From DASPKM01 sp035628135 (GTDB taxonomy: Bacteria > Bacteroidota > Bacteroidia > Chitinophagales > Chitinophagaceae), in the NCBI GenBank assembly GCA_035628135.1, contig DASPKM010000006.1, positions 558,001 to 622,000 on the forward strand: a DNA stretch of 64,000 bases. Direction: 5' to 3'. Shown piece after piece: positions 41,985 through 49,645 of the stretch (positions are counted from its first letter, which is position 1; each line of letters opens with the position of its first letter). A program made the translations under genes and the position numbers. The notes beneath the pieces were generated by a model. That model saw only the letters and a program-made list of their open reading frames with translations, had not been told where the DNA came from and made no database searches.

Positions 41985-43259
41985 ATGACCGCCAAACGCA
42001 CAGTGGCCTTTCATACATTGGGTTGCAAGCTCAATTTCTCGGAGACCTCCACCCTTTCCCGCATGCTGGAAAGCGAGGGCTTCGAAAAAACGGCTTTTGA
42101 TGACCGGGCCGATGTGTATGTGATCAACACCTGCTCGGTTACCGACAATGCCGACAAGGAATGCCGGCAATTGGTGCGCAGGATACAACGCAAGGCGCCC
42201 GAAAGCCTGGTAGTGATCACCGGTTGCTATGCGCAACTGAAACCCGCCGAAATAGCGGCCATTCCTGGGGTTGACCTGGTGCTGGGTGCGGCTGAAAAGT
42301 TCAATCTGCCGCATCATCTCAGGGAGCTTACCAAGGGCGAGTCCGCCAAGATCTGCAGTTGCGATATCGGGGAAGTGAGCGGCTTTACCGCTTCATTCTC
42401 CATTCAAGACAGGACCCGCACGTTCTTGAAAGTGCAGGATGGCTGCAGCTACAATTGTTCGTTCTGCACCATTCCCATGGCTCGCGGTAAAAGCCGCAGC
42501 GATTCCATCGGGCATGTTGTAGAAAATGCGCGGCAGCTCGCCGCTGCCGGCGTAAAGGAGATCGTATTGACAGGCGTTAACCTCGGTGATTTTGGAAAGG
42601 GCCCCGATGGCAACGCGCACCAGCCGGAATCTTTTTTTGAATTGATCCAGGCACTGGAACAGGTAGAGGGCATCCAGCGTTACCGCATATCTTCCATCGA
42701 ACCCAACCTGCTTTCCAACAGCATCATTGAATTTGTTGCGAACAGCAATAAGTTCATGCCCCATTTTCATATTCCCCTGCAAAGCGGCAGCAATAAGATC
42801 TTAGGATTGATGCGCCGCCGTTATAAGCGGGAACTGTATGCCGAACGCGTTAGACTGATCAAGACCCTGATGCCGCATTGCTGCATCGGCGTTGACGTGA
42901 TAGTTGGTTTTCCCGGTGAAGCAGATGCTGATTTCAATGACACCCTGCAGTTCCTGCACGAATTGGATATTTCTTACCTGCACGTGTTTACTTATTCTGA
43001 AAGGGACAATACCAAAGCGCTGGAGATAGAGCCGGTTGTTCCCATGCATACCAGGCACGAACGCAATAGAATTTTGCGCAACCTTAGTTACATGAAGATG
43101 CAATACTTTACGCAGCAGCATGCAGGGCAAACACGCAAGGTATTGTTCGAGGCCAATGCCAAAAGCGGCATGATGGAAGGATATACCGATAATTACATTA
43201 AGATCACTGCTCCTTACAAGAAAGAATGGGTGAATGAAATAGTGGACTGGAAAATCTAA
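41985..43259 (+). CDS. mtaB: tRNA t6A37 methylthiotransferase MtaB
   Basis: 424 residues from ATG 41985; an in-frame start at 41880 lies in the inverted repeat and before the -7 element. It adds a methylthio group to N6-threonylcarbamoyl-adenosine 37 of tRNA, using two Fe-S clusters. The N-terminal UPF0004 domain has T-L-G-C-K-L-N and I-N-T-C-S-V-T; the radical-SAM motif is C-S-Y-N-C-S-F-C (C-x3-C-x2-C), followed by T-G-V-N-L-G and the C-terminal TRAM-like end. T-L-G-C-K-L-N, with Lys, points to MtaB rather than MiaB or RimO. Confidence 0.93.
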   Translation: MTAKRTVAFHTLGCKLNFSETSTLSRMLESEGFEKTAFDDRADVYVINTCSVTDNADKECRQLVRRIQRKAPESLVVITGCYAQLKPAEIAAIPGVDLVLGAAEKFNLPHHLRELTKGESAKICSCDIGEVSGFTASFSIQDRTRTFLKVQDGCSYNCSFCTIPMARGKSRSDSIGHVVENARQLAAAGVKEIVLTGVNLGDFGKGPDGNAHQPESFFELIQALEQVEGIQRYRISSIEPNLLSNSIIEFVANSNKFMPHFHIPLQSGSNKILGLMRRRYKRELYAERVRLIKTLMPHCCIGVDVIVGFPGEADADFNDTLQFLHELDISYLHVFTYSERDNTKALEIEPVVPMHTRHERNRILRNLSYMKMQYFTQQHAGQTRKVLFEANAKSGMMEGYTDNYIKITAPYKKEWVNEIVDWKI

Positions 43260-43273
43260 GCCTGCGCTGCATT

Positions 43274-43660
43274 TTATCGCACACAACCCGTATAGAAAAA
43301 ATTGGCCGGGTGCACTTCCGCATTAAAGGTTCCATTGCTTACTGCCTTGTCGCCGGTAATTAATTCCTGGGCCGATTGAAGATCAGCGGCCTTGATCACC
43401 AGCATGCCTTTGTCGCTGTACCTCGCGCCGAGCAGTGTAACCGCGTCTTTCCTAAGCTTCGACATAAACGCTGAATGGTCGTTAAAATAGGCCTGGTCAT
43501 ATGGCGATTTGGAAGCATCCCATTTTTGCCCGGTTGTATAGATCACCACGAACAAGCTATCGCTCTGCACAATGACGGCGGGATTTTCCGGCGGCTTTTT
43601 ATTGGCGAGCAACATGATGATAATGCCGGCCACCAGCAGAACAGCAAATGATGTTTTCAT
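43274..43660 (-). CDS. Membrane-anchored YciI-like protein
   Basis: 128 residues. An N-terminal anchor (about 6-19) is followed by a ferredoxin-like YCII-related domain: H-S-A-F-M-S-K-L, L-L-G-A-R-Y-S-D-K-G-M-L-V-I-K-A-A-D-L-Q-S-A-Q-E-L-I-T-G-D and a final F-N-A-E-V-H-P. The His and Asp typical of YciI are present (His in N-D-H-S). Role unknown. Convergent with mtaB, with 14 bp between. Confidence 0.7.
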   Translation of the reverse strand: MKTSFAVLLVAGIIIMLLANKKPPENPAVIVQSDSLFVVIYTTGQKWDASKSPYDQAYFNDHSAFMSKLRKDAVTLLGARYSDKGMLVIKAADLQSAQELITGDKAVSNGTFNAEVHPANFFYTGCVR

Positions 43661-43693
43661 CGAATGGTTATTGTAAGATGATTTTAAAACTGC

Positions 43694-44254
43694 TTAGCAA
43701 TTTAACCATTTAGGTGTATGCTTCAGCACTCTTTTATACACGGGACATTTCTCGATGTGGGCCCCGGGAAGGTAGCCGGTACTTACCAGGAATTCGTTTA
43801 CGATTTCACCGCCGGTGAACCGGAATGTTTTCTTAAAGAGCTTCACCCATTCATCTTTGGTCATAGGATGATGATGATCGAGCCAATTTTTAAATGACCC
43901 ATGTTGTTTCTGCAATGCCTCGATGGATTGAGCGTTTTCAATGGCCGCTTGTATTTTCAGGCGGTTGCGGATGATGCCTGCATTGTTTAACAATTGTTCA
44001 ATTTTTTTCTCTTTGTAGGCAGCCACCTTGTCTATCTGGAAATTATCATAAGCCTTGAAGAAATTATCCTTTTTGTTCAGGATGGTGGTCCAGGAGAGGC
44101 CTGCCTGGTTAATTTCCAGCACCAGCCGCGCGAACAGCTCATTGTCATCGTGTATGGGAAATCCGTATTGGTGGTCGTGGTAGTGGATGTGCACATTGCC
44201 GGGCTCCATGAGGAGGACGGCTTCGCAATAAGATCTGGGTTTGTCCATAGGCAA
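43694..44254 (-). CDS. tag: DNA-3-methyladenine glycosylase I
   Basis: 186 residues. It excises 3-methyladenine from alkylated DNA. The Tag family zinc site can be traced: Cys10 near the N-terminus, His27 (Y-H-D-H-Q-Y-G, second His), and the C-terminal His and Cys in G-A-H-I-E-K-C. The motifs H-D-D-N-E-L-F-A-R-L-V-L-E and Q-A-G-L-S-W-T-T-I-L are family hallmarks. Start at 44254 or two codons downstream. Monocistronic or in an operon with the YciI-like gene (33-bp gap). Confidence 0.92.
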   Translation of the reverse strand: MPMDKPRSYCEAVLLMEPGNVHIHYHDHQYGFPIHDDNELFARLVLEINQAGLSWTTILNKKDNFFKAYDNFQIDKVAAYKEKKIEQLLNNAGIIRNRLKIQAAIENAQSIEALQKQHGSFKNWLDHHHPMTKDEWVKLFKKTFRFTGGEIVNEFLVSTGYLPGAHIEKCPVYKRVLKHTPKWLNC

Positions 44255-44306
44255 TTTCAGGCAGTTTGCTTAGTGATTACATGAATTCAGAGAAGGCGGA
44301 AGCCGG

Positions 44307-44540
44307 CTAGCGCTTTTTATCTTTTGGTGGGCGCACATCAGTTGCGTAGCTATCCTTATCCCTGATTTTACCATCCCTGCCATGAATGATTACTTCCGAC
44401 TTCTGACTCTTTGCAATTTCTCGGGCAACGGTAATGGCATCCCTTTGCCGTTCGGTGATAACAGTAAATTTTTTACTGCCCTCACCTTTAACGGCCCATC
44501 CATTGCCCAGCGGTACTACATGTTGAGTCTTCTTTGCCAT
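44307..44540 (-). CDS. DUF2188 small protein
   Basis: 77 residues from ATG 44538-44540; a start four codons upstream is possible. It has the DUF2188 pattern H-V-V-P-L-G-N-G-W-A-V-K-G-E-G, then A-x-x-x-A-R-E-I-A and V-I-I-H-G-R-D-G-K-I-R-D-K-D-S-Y. DUF2188 is uncharacterised. It starts 18 bp after the HEPN-like gene on the same strand, so the two form an operon. Confidence 0.8.
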   Translation of the reverse strand: MAKKTQHVVPLGNGWAVKGEGSKKFTVITERQRDAITVAREIAKSQKSEVIIHGRDGKIRDKDSYATDVRPPKDKKR

Positions 44541-44558
44541 ATTCATATTCAAAATAGA

Positions 44559-45008
44559 CTATAATATTTGCTGAATGAGGATCTTTATTGCATTGATTTT
44601 GCTTACTGCCTCATTTTTCAGCACCCTTTTTATTATATATCTGGTTTCAGGATTCCACCCGACCACCAAATTCCATTCATTCAAGTGATGTAATTTAATC
44701 TTATACTCGGTTCCAGAGAAAAAAAGTAATTTGTTCAAATCATGATTTCTAATGTCTTTCAGCTGTGTGATAGCACCAGCTAAAAGTTTTTGACTCCTGG
44801 CGTTGTTTTGATAGACGACAAACTCTGCCTTATTTTCCGGAAAGCCCTGTGTAAATTTAAAAATTTTACAAACCTTCAATTTTAAGGCTACCTCAAGTGC
44901 GTATCCGGCTAAATAAACTCCGGCAGCATAACGCCTGTTTGCAATAAGTACACCAGCGTCTTTTAATTTGTGGTTTATCAACCCCCGCAAAGTTTTCTTT
45001 GGAATCAT
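44559..45008 (-). CDS. HEPN-like domain protein
   Basis: 149 residues from ATG 45006-45008 (an upstream in-frame start lies at 45065, but it would extend towards the tRNA terminator). The segment A-G-V-L-I-A-N-R-R-Y-A-A-G-V-Y-L-A-G-Y-A-L-E-V-A-L-K is the core helix pair of HEPN/SAV2148-like helical proteins. An R-x4-6-H RNase motif is not present in its usual form; D-I-R-N-H-D is the nearest. HEPN proteins often pair with a nucleotidyltransferase or other antitoxin; here the partner is DUF2188. The pair is AT-rich and lies beside tRNA-Val. Confidence 0.65.
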   Translation of the reverse strand: MIPKKTLRGLINHKLKDAGVLIANRRYAAGVYLAGYALEVALKLKVCKIFKFTQGFPENKAEFVVYQNNARSQKLLAGAITQLKDIRNHDLNKLLFFSGTEYKIKLHHLNEWNLVVGWNPETRYIIKRVLKNEAVSKINAIKILIQQIL

Positions 45009-45063
45009 ACATGAAAGCGTACAGCCTATTACATGCACAGCTCTGAAGCACGGCATAAAAAAC

Positions 45064-45100
45064 AAAAACCTCCAAAACTTTCTGGAAAAGTATTTGGAGG
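45064..45100 (-). terminator. Intrinsic terminator downstream of tRNA-Val
   Basis: On the minus strand, CCTCCAAA (45093-45100) pairs with TTTGGAGG (45069-45076) with an inner 5-bp helix, followed by five T (45064-45068). It lies 9 bp after the tRNA 3' end. Confidence 0.85.
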
Positions 45101-45109
45101 CACTTTCTG

Positions 45110-45184
45110 TGGGAGTTGACGGGATCGAACCGCCGACCCTCTGCTTGTAAGGCAGATGCTCTGAACCAGCTGAGCTAAACTCCC
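45110..45184 (-). tRNA. tRNA-Val (anticodon TAC)
   Basis: A 75-nt cloverleaf on the minus strand. Acceptor GGGAGTT pairs with AACTCCC, D-arm AGCTCAGCTGGTTCAGAGC, anticodon loop CTTACAA (anticodon TAC, valine), T-arm GGCGGTTCGATCCCGTC. CCA is not encoded. Followed by a terminator and the HEPN/DUF2188 pair. Confidence 0.97.
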
Positions 45185-45286
45185 TTTTTTTATCCGCTGA
45201 AGCTTTAGCGTAAAACGGACATCAAAAAATGGAGTGCAAAGATAAGGGCTATCGGCCTTCCCCGCAAAAAATTTTCTCAATTTTCC

Positions 45287-46972
45287 CTACCGCACCACCG
45301 TCACACTTCCACTCCTTATCATCTTCTTTTCACCATACAATTCCACTCCTTCCAACACCCAGTAATACGTACCTACCGGCACATCCTTACCATCCCAATA
45401 CCGCGTAATATCAGTGGTGCGGAACACCGCCACGCCATAACGGTTGTATATAGAAAGGCGCGTTACCGACATCGTCAATGGTATCTCTATCCGGAACAGG
45501 TCATTAATACCGTCGTTGTTCGGTGAAAAAGCATTGGGCACTTTAATGTTCGGCGGAGGCGGCGGCATTACTGTTACTTTCACGGATTTGAACGATATGC
45601 AACCCGAAGCATTCATTCCCCGGATAAAGTAAGTGCCCGTCTCACCAATAGTGCTTGCACTGGGCAGGATATTGTTACCTCCGCCATCGCGCCAGTAAGT
45701 ATACACAAGCCCCGCGTCGCTGCCCGAGGTTATGGATGGATCGGTGAGGTCGACGGTTGCAGGAAAATAAACCGTCGGGGGATCATTCACGTTTATCTGC
45801 GGCAACTTCCTGATGTCTACAACAACCGGCTTGAATTTATAACACGCTTCTATATTCATTGCCTTGATGTAATAGGTGCCTGACTTCGTGATCTTTTCAG
45901 GCAGCGGTATCAGCGTAGCGCCCGCCGGATCCATATAATACGTGTAGGCAAGGTTGGAACTGCTGCCCGCCACGACAGATGGCGATGTAAGATCGGCGCC
46001 TTTATCCTCGCATGCAATAAGCGAATCTTTTGCAATCAGGTCCAGCGGCTCGCTGGGGAAGCGGATGGTGGTAGTTAAGGTATCCCTGCAACCAAGACCG
46101 GGAAAGGGAATGATCTCCAATACGTATTGAGTACCGGCCGGCGGCAATGGGCGCAGCGTAAGCCAGTCGTCGGTGCCGAGCTTGGTCTGAAAATCGGGCG
46201 TGTACCAATTGTACATGTTAAACCCTTTCGGCGCTTCGAGCCTGATGGAATCGAGTCCGCAAAAATAATTTCCTGAAATAGGCGAAATGCAGTTCTCGTT
46301 CACATCCAGGTATGCATAACCGAAATGCGCGCCAAGCGTGCAATCGTTATTGGTAAATTCAAGACGGATGGTTTTGCCCGCATAACCGAACAGGTTGATG
46401 GTGATGGGCGACCAAGGCTTGTAAAACACATTGGCCATATTTGGCGATTCCTGGAAGCCGGGCAAGCCTGCTGAAGCAACAAATTCAAACGAAGCGCACT
46501 CGATGTATTTGTTATCGGTTACATCAAACACGCGGGAAGTAAACCTCGGCTGCTCGTGCAAACTGTGATTTGGATTCTGGAACACCACGGCATAATTGTA
46601 AATGATGCTGTAGTCGTCCTTGTCAACAGGAACAGTAAATGTGTAATAGATGGCTTCTGCCTGTGCGCCGGCAAACTCATTACCCAGTTTTACCGAATAC
46701 CTGCTTCCATTCGGGCAAACGATAGGAAAGCCGCCATATGGGTCTACTACCGGCAGCGGCCCGGGTTGAATGATGGTGTGCCTGCCCCCGGAAGGTGGAC
46801 CAGGTATCAGGTTCAGGGGCTGTCCATTTTGCGTGAAATATCCCGTGAGGCATTCCCATTGATCGAAATTGCCCGATTCAAATCCAATATTAGGCGGGCA
46901 GCCCCATTGGGCGGTCGCGGCCGCGCATTGAAGGACGACAATAAAAAAAATTATGTACAACCTACGGATCAT
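45287..46972 (-). CDS. T9SS cargo protein with gliding-motility-type C-terminal domain
   Basis: 561 residues from ATG 46970-46972. Signal peptide about 1-21. A Cys-rich region with a C-x-x-N-I-G-F-E-S-G-N-F-D start resembles carbohydrate-binding or concanavalin-like N-terminal modules. Two repeats (about 310-390 and 393-470) contain D-L-T-x-P-S and T-Y-Y/W pairs, and may be Ig-like. The C-terminal 85 residues have the type B sorting signature P-N-A-F-S-P-N-N-D-G-I-N-D, Y-N-R-Y-G and W-D-G-K, found in cargo of the type IX secretion system. It is therefore probably secreted and possibly surface-anchored. Function of the body unknown. Confidence 0.9.
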   Translation of the reverse strand: MIRRLYIIFFIVVLQCAAATAQWGCPPNIGFESGNFDQWECLTGYFTQNGQPLNLIPGPPSGGRHTIIQPGPLPVVDPYGGFPIVCPNGSRYSVKLGNEFAGAQAEAIYYTFTVPVDKDDYSIIYNYAVVFQNPNHSLHEQPRFTSRVFDVTDNKYIECASFEFVASAGLPGFQESPNMANVFYKPWSPITINLFGYAGKTIRLEFTNNDCTLGAHFGYAYLDVNENCISPISGNYFCGLDSIRLEAPKGFNMYNWYTPDFQTKLGTDDWLTLRPLPPAGTQYVLEIIPFPGLGCRDTLTTTIRFPSEPLDLIAKDSLIACEDKGADLTSPSVVAGSSSNLAYTYYMDPAGATLIPLPEKITKSGTYYIKAMNIEACYKFKPVVVDIRKLPQINVNDPPTVYFPATVDLTDPSITSGSDAGLVYTYWRDGGGNNILPSASTIGETGTYFIRGMNASGCISFKSVKVTVMPPPPPNIKVPNAFSPNNDGINDLFRIEIPLTMSVTRLSIYNRYGVAVFRTTDITRYWDGKDVPVGTYYWVLEGVELYGEKKMIRSGSVTVVR

Positions 46973-47148
46973 AGTTAGCAATCAAGGCCGAAGTGTCTCA
47001 TGTGAAGTTTGACGTTGGAGATTGGAGGTCAGCACAACACGGTGTCAGGAGGTTAAGCGGATGGTTGGACGTGTTGTAAGTTAATACGCCGGGGGCAGAT
47101 TTCCAACGACCTGCGGGTAATTACTTTTCAGGATGATTTACACTGGTT

Positions 47149-47610
47149 TCAGGGGCGCTTTTCCACCACTTCCATCTGGTCGGGAATGCTGCGCTCCAGG
47201 TGTTCGGGATTCAGGGGATCTTCTTTCCAGCGCGGGTTGTAACGCACAAAAAACGACAACCAAATGGTACGCGACAGCCGCATGAGGTATGGCTGCAGCA
47301 CTATCAGCAGCAGCGCATTAAAGCCCAGCCAGTAAAAAAAGCGGCTGTCGTCAACCGACATGCCGATGAGAATATACCAGGCAACAAATGAGGCCACGCT
47401 TAGGGCCACGGTCAGCGCGTAGCTCACATAGCCCGTTCCATAATAAAAACCTACTTCAATTTCGGTGGGCTGTCTGCAAACAGGGCAATTCCTGTGCATT
47501 TTCAGGTTCTTGCTCAGCTTCCATGATGTGCGCCCCGCGAATAGCTTGCCCTTTCTGCATCGGGGGCATTTGTTCTGTAATAACGAGAGAAGGTAATTTG
47601 GTTTTGCCAT
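47149..47610 (-). CDS. DUF983 membrane protein
   Basis: 153 residues. The N-terminal C-P-R-C-R-K-G and the later C-P-V-C-R form a two-Cys-pair zinc-type site, followed by two transmembrane segments (about 61-80 and 89-108). G-F-Y-Y-G-T-G-Y-V-S-Y matches DUF983. The role of the family is unknown; in other bacteria it lies near cytochrome oxidase genes, which is not the case here. It is 40 bp from the thioredoxin gene in the same direction, so they may be co-transcribed. Confidence 0.9.
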   Translation of the reverse strand: MAKPNYLLSLLQNKCPRCRKGKLFAGRTSWKLSKNLKMHRNCPVCRQPTEIEVGFYYGTGYVSYALTVALSVASFVAWYILIGMSVDDSRFFYWLGFNALLLIVLQPYLMRLSRTIWLSFFVRYNPRWKEDPLNPEHLERSIPDQMEVVEKRP

Positions 47611-47650
47611 CAGCGCTAGGTTACCGGAGGAATAATGGTTGCACGGCCAT

Positions 47651-47962
47651 TTAGTGATTCACCGACTTGCCCACCTGTTCCAGCACCGATCTTAACTGGT
47701 GCGCCGGAATAACGCCCGACTGCCTCCAGATAACCTGCCCATCCCTGAAGATCATCAGCGTGGGAACGCCGCTGATGCGGTATATGGAAGCTATCTGCGG
47801 TTGCTTATCGATATCTACTTTTATGATTTTCACGTCGTCCCCCACCTGCGACTTCAATTCTTTCAGAATGGGGCCCATCATTTTACAGGGCCCGCACCAC
47901 TCGGCGAAAAAATCGACCAGCACCGTTTGGCCGGAATGGATGACCTCGTTGAAAGTTGTCAT
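47651..47962 (-). CDS. trxA: Thioredoxin
   Basis: 103 residues with the active site W-C-G-P-C (about residues 21-25) in F-F-A-E-W-C-G-P-C-K-M-M, the following K-V-D-I-D and the cis-proline loop G-V-P-T-L. Standard thioredoxin length. It reduces disulfides in cytosolic proteins. No signal peptide. Confidence 0.94.
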   Translation of the reverse strand: MTTFNEVIHSGQTVLVDFFAEWCGPCKMMGPILKELKSQVGDDVKIIKVDIDKQPQIASIYRISGVPTLMIFRDGQVIWRQSGVIPAHQLRSVLEQVGKSVNH

Positions 47963-48004
47963 GCCTTTTTTAAATATAACTGCACAAAAAGGTTGCCATC
48001 AACC

Positions 48005-48039
48005 GACCTGTCGACCTAATTGACTTAAATGACTTACTG
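48005..48039. repeat. Degenerate octamer-repeat element
   Basis: GACCTGTC, GACCTAATT, GACTTAAAT and GACTTACTG run with 8- to 9-bp spacing between the thioredoxin and the VOC gene. They resemble the units of the repeat at 40491-40623, but this copy has lost regularity and has no paired arm. Confidence 0.4.
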
Positions 48040-48069
48040 ATTCATTTTAGCCATTAAACCAACGGGGCA

Positions 48070-48459
48070 TCAAAATCCGTCATCTATCGGCTCCCACAGC
48101 TCGATCTTATTGTCTTCGGGGTCCATGATCCAGCCGAACTTGCCATAAGGATATTCCTGCATCTCCCCTACTATCTTCACGCCTTCTTTTTCCAGCTCGG
48201 TGAGCAATGCGCGCAGGTCCTGCACCCTAAAGTTGATCATCGTCATTTTTTCAGAGGGCTGAAAATAGTCACTTGTTTCTTTGAAAAAAGAAAATACAGT
48301 GGAGCCTGGCAAGGTGGGATGGTGCGGATTCACCCATTGAAAAGAAAAATAACTATTGTCGTTGAATTCAATCCCGAGATGGCGCTGGTACCATTCGGTC
48401 ATTGCCTTGGGGTCTTTCGATTTCAGGAAAATGCCCCCTATGCCTGTAACCCTTGTCAT
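48070..48459 (-). CDS. VOC-family protein
   Basis: 129 residues of the glyoxalase fold. Motifs: T-G-I-G-G-I-F-L-K-S-K-D-P at the N-terminus, then W-Y-Q-R-H-L-G-I-E-F, and the end D-P-E-D-N-K-I-E-L-W-E-P, where the Glu before L-W would be a metal ligand. Specific substrate unknown. It is divergent from clpS; 132 bp separate the two starts. Confidence 0.9.
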   Translation of the reverse strand: MTRVTGIGGIFLKSKDPKAMTEWYQRHLGIEFNDNSYFSFQWVNPHHPTLPGSTVFSFFKETSDYFQPSEKMTMINFRVQDLRALLTELEKEGVKIVGEMQEYPYGKFGWIMDPEDNKIELWEPIDDGF

Positions 48460-48543
48460 GCGTAATGTTGTTTAGAATGTTAAAAATGAGGAGGAATTGA
48501 GGTAAGCAGCGGTTTTTTGTGACAAAATAAGACAGATTTTCTG

Positions 48544-48574
48544 TTGCGGCTGCAAATTATCATTTCTACATTTG
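48544..48574 (+). promoter_or_regulatory. Promoter of clpS
   Basis: A TAnnTTTG -7 element (TACATTTG, 48567-48574) with a TTG about 20 bp upstream (48544-48546). The clpS ATG at 48592 follows 17 nt after the -7, so the leader is short. Confidence 0.6.
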
Positions 48575-48591
48575 CAAAAAGAACCCAGTTT

Positions 48592-48897
48592 ATGAATGCG
48601 CTTCTGAACGCAGGGACCCGAACAGTACAAGACGAGGAGGTAGAAGTATTGACCGCCAACGAAGAACCTTGCAGCCTCATTGTTTGGAACGATGAGGTAA
48701 ATACTTTCGAATGGGTAATTGAAACCCTGATAGAAGTTTGCGGGCACAGCAACGAACAGGCCGAGCAATGCGCCATGATCATTCACACACACGGCAAATA
48801 TGCTGTAAAGCATGGCGCATACGACGATCTCAAACCCCAATGCGACGCTATTACCGAGCGGGGCATCGGCGCTACCATTGAAGTGGTTGCCCAATAG
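48592..48897 (+). CDS. clpS: ATP-dependent Clp protease adaptor ClpS
   Basis: 101 residues from ATG 48592; a start at 48544 would include the promoter. ClpS delivers proteins with N-terminal Leu, Phe, Tyr or Trp to ClpAP. The core V-W-N-D-E-V-N-T-F-E-W-V-I-E-T-L, then C-G-H-S-N-E-Q-A-E-Q-C-A-M-I-I-H-T-H-G, matches the binding pocket region (the family has Asn, Asp and His). It is 25 bp upstream of aat, which makes such N-degrons, so the two form one pathway. Confidence 0.93.
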   Translation: MNALLNAGTRTVQDEEVEVLTANEEPCSLIVWNDEVNTFEWVIETLIEVCGHSNEQAEQCAMIIHTHGKYAVKHGAYDDLKPQCDAITERGIGATIEVVAQ

Positions 48898-48922
48898 CAC
48901 CGGTCAGAACTGTCATACAGCC

Positions 48923-49573
48923 ATGTCTATTTTCGCGTTAGACAACAAGCTCATCTTTCCGCCTGTGCATTTATCCGAACCTGACGGCCTGTTGGCCATT
49001 GGGGGCGACCTTTCGCCGGAACGACTGTTGCTTGCATACAAGAGCGGCATCTTCCCCTGGTACGAAGGCGAATATATCTTATGGTGGAGCCCCGACCCGC
49101 GCTGCGTATTGTTCCCGCCTGAATTAAAGGTTTCGCATAGCATGAAACAGCTCCTGAAAAAAGACAGTTTTCAGTTTACCATCAACACTGCGTTTGCAGA
49201 CGTGATCAGGGCCTGCAAGGAAATCAACCGCAAAAGCCAGGCGAGCACCTGGATAACAGACGAAGTAGAAAACGCCTACATGCAAATGCACGCGCTTGGA
49301 TATGCGCACTCGGCCGAAGCATGGGCAGATGGCCAACTGGCCGGGGGGTTGTATGGCCTGCGTATCGGCAAGGTCTTCTTTGGAGAAAGCATGTTCAGCA
49401 ATGTAACCAATGCCAGCAAATTCGCTTTTATAAGATACACCCACCAACTGCAGACAGAAGGTGTGGAATTGATAGATTGCCAGGTGCATACCACTCACCT
49501 GGAAAGCATGGGTGCGCGCTTAATACCGAGAACTGAATTTTTGGAGCTGTTGCATGAGTCATTGGGTCATTAA
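48923..49573 (+). CDS. aat: Leucyl/phenylalanyl-tRNA-protein transferase
   Basis: 216 residues from ATG 48923; an in-frame start at 48812 would overlap clpS by 86 bp. It adds Leu or Phe to proteins with N-terminal Lys or Arg, creating substrates for ClpS-ClpAP. Motifs: F-P-P-V-x-L-S-E-P-D-G-L-L-A-I-G-G-D-L, G-I-F-P-W-Y, W-W-S-P-D-P-R, S-T-W-I-T and G-G-L-Y-G-L-x-I-G-x-V-F-F-G-E-S-M-F. The last codons (E-S-L-G-H, stop) are inside the octamer repeat, so the C-terminus is repeat-derived. Confidence 0.95.
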   Translation: MSIFALDNKLIFPPVHLSEPDGLLAIGGDLSPERLLLAYKSGIFPWYEGEYILWWSPDPRCVLFPPELKVSHSMKQLLKKDSFQFTINTAFADVIRACKEINRKSQASTWITDEVENAYMQMHALGYAHSAEAWADGQLAGGLYGLRIGKVFFGESMFSNVTNASKFAFIRYTHQLQTEGVELIDCQVHTTHLESMGARLIPRTEFLELLHESLGH

Positions 49574-49643
49574 GTCATTGAGTCATTAGCTCATTGTATT
49601 AACTTATTGACCGAATGACCCAATGACTTATGACTTAATGACC
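49558..49643. repeat. Palindromic octamer-repeat element (copy 2)
   Basis: Left part: GTCATTGG, GTCATTAA, GTCATTGA, GTCATTAG, CTCATTGT (49558-49597). Right part: AACTTATT, GACCGAAT, GACCCAAT, GACTTAT, GACTTAAT (49601-49639). The two parts are complementary with shifts. It lies between aat and a convergent esterase gene, so it may terminate both. The first two units carry the aat C-terminal codons and the stop. Confidence 0.75.
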
Positions 49644-49645
49644 AA

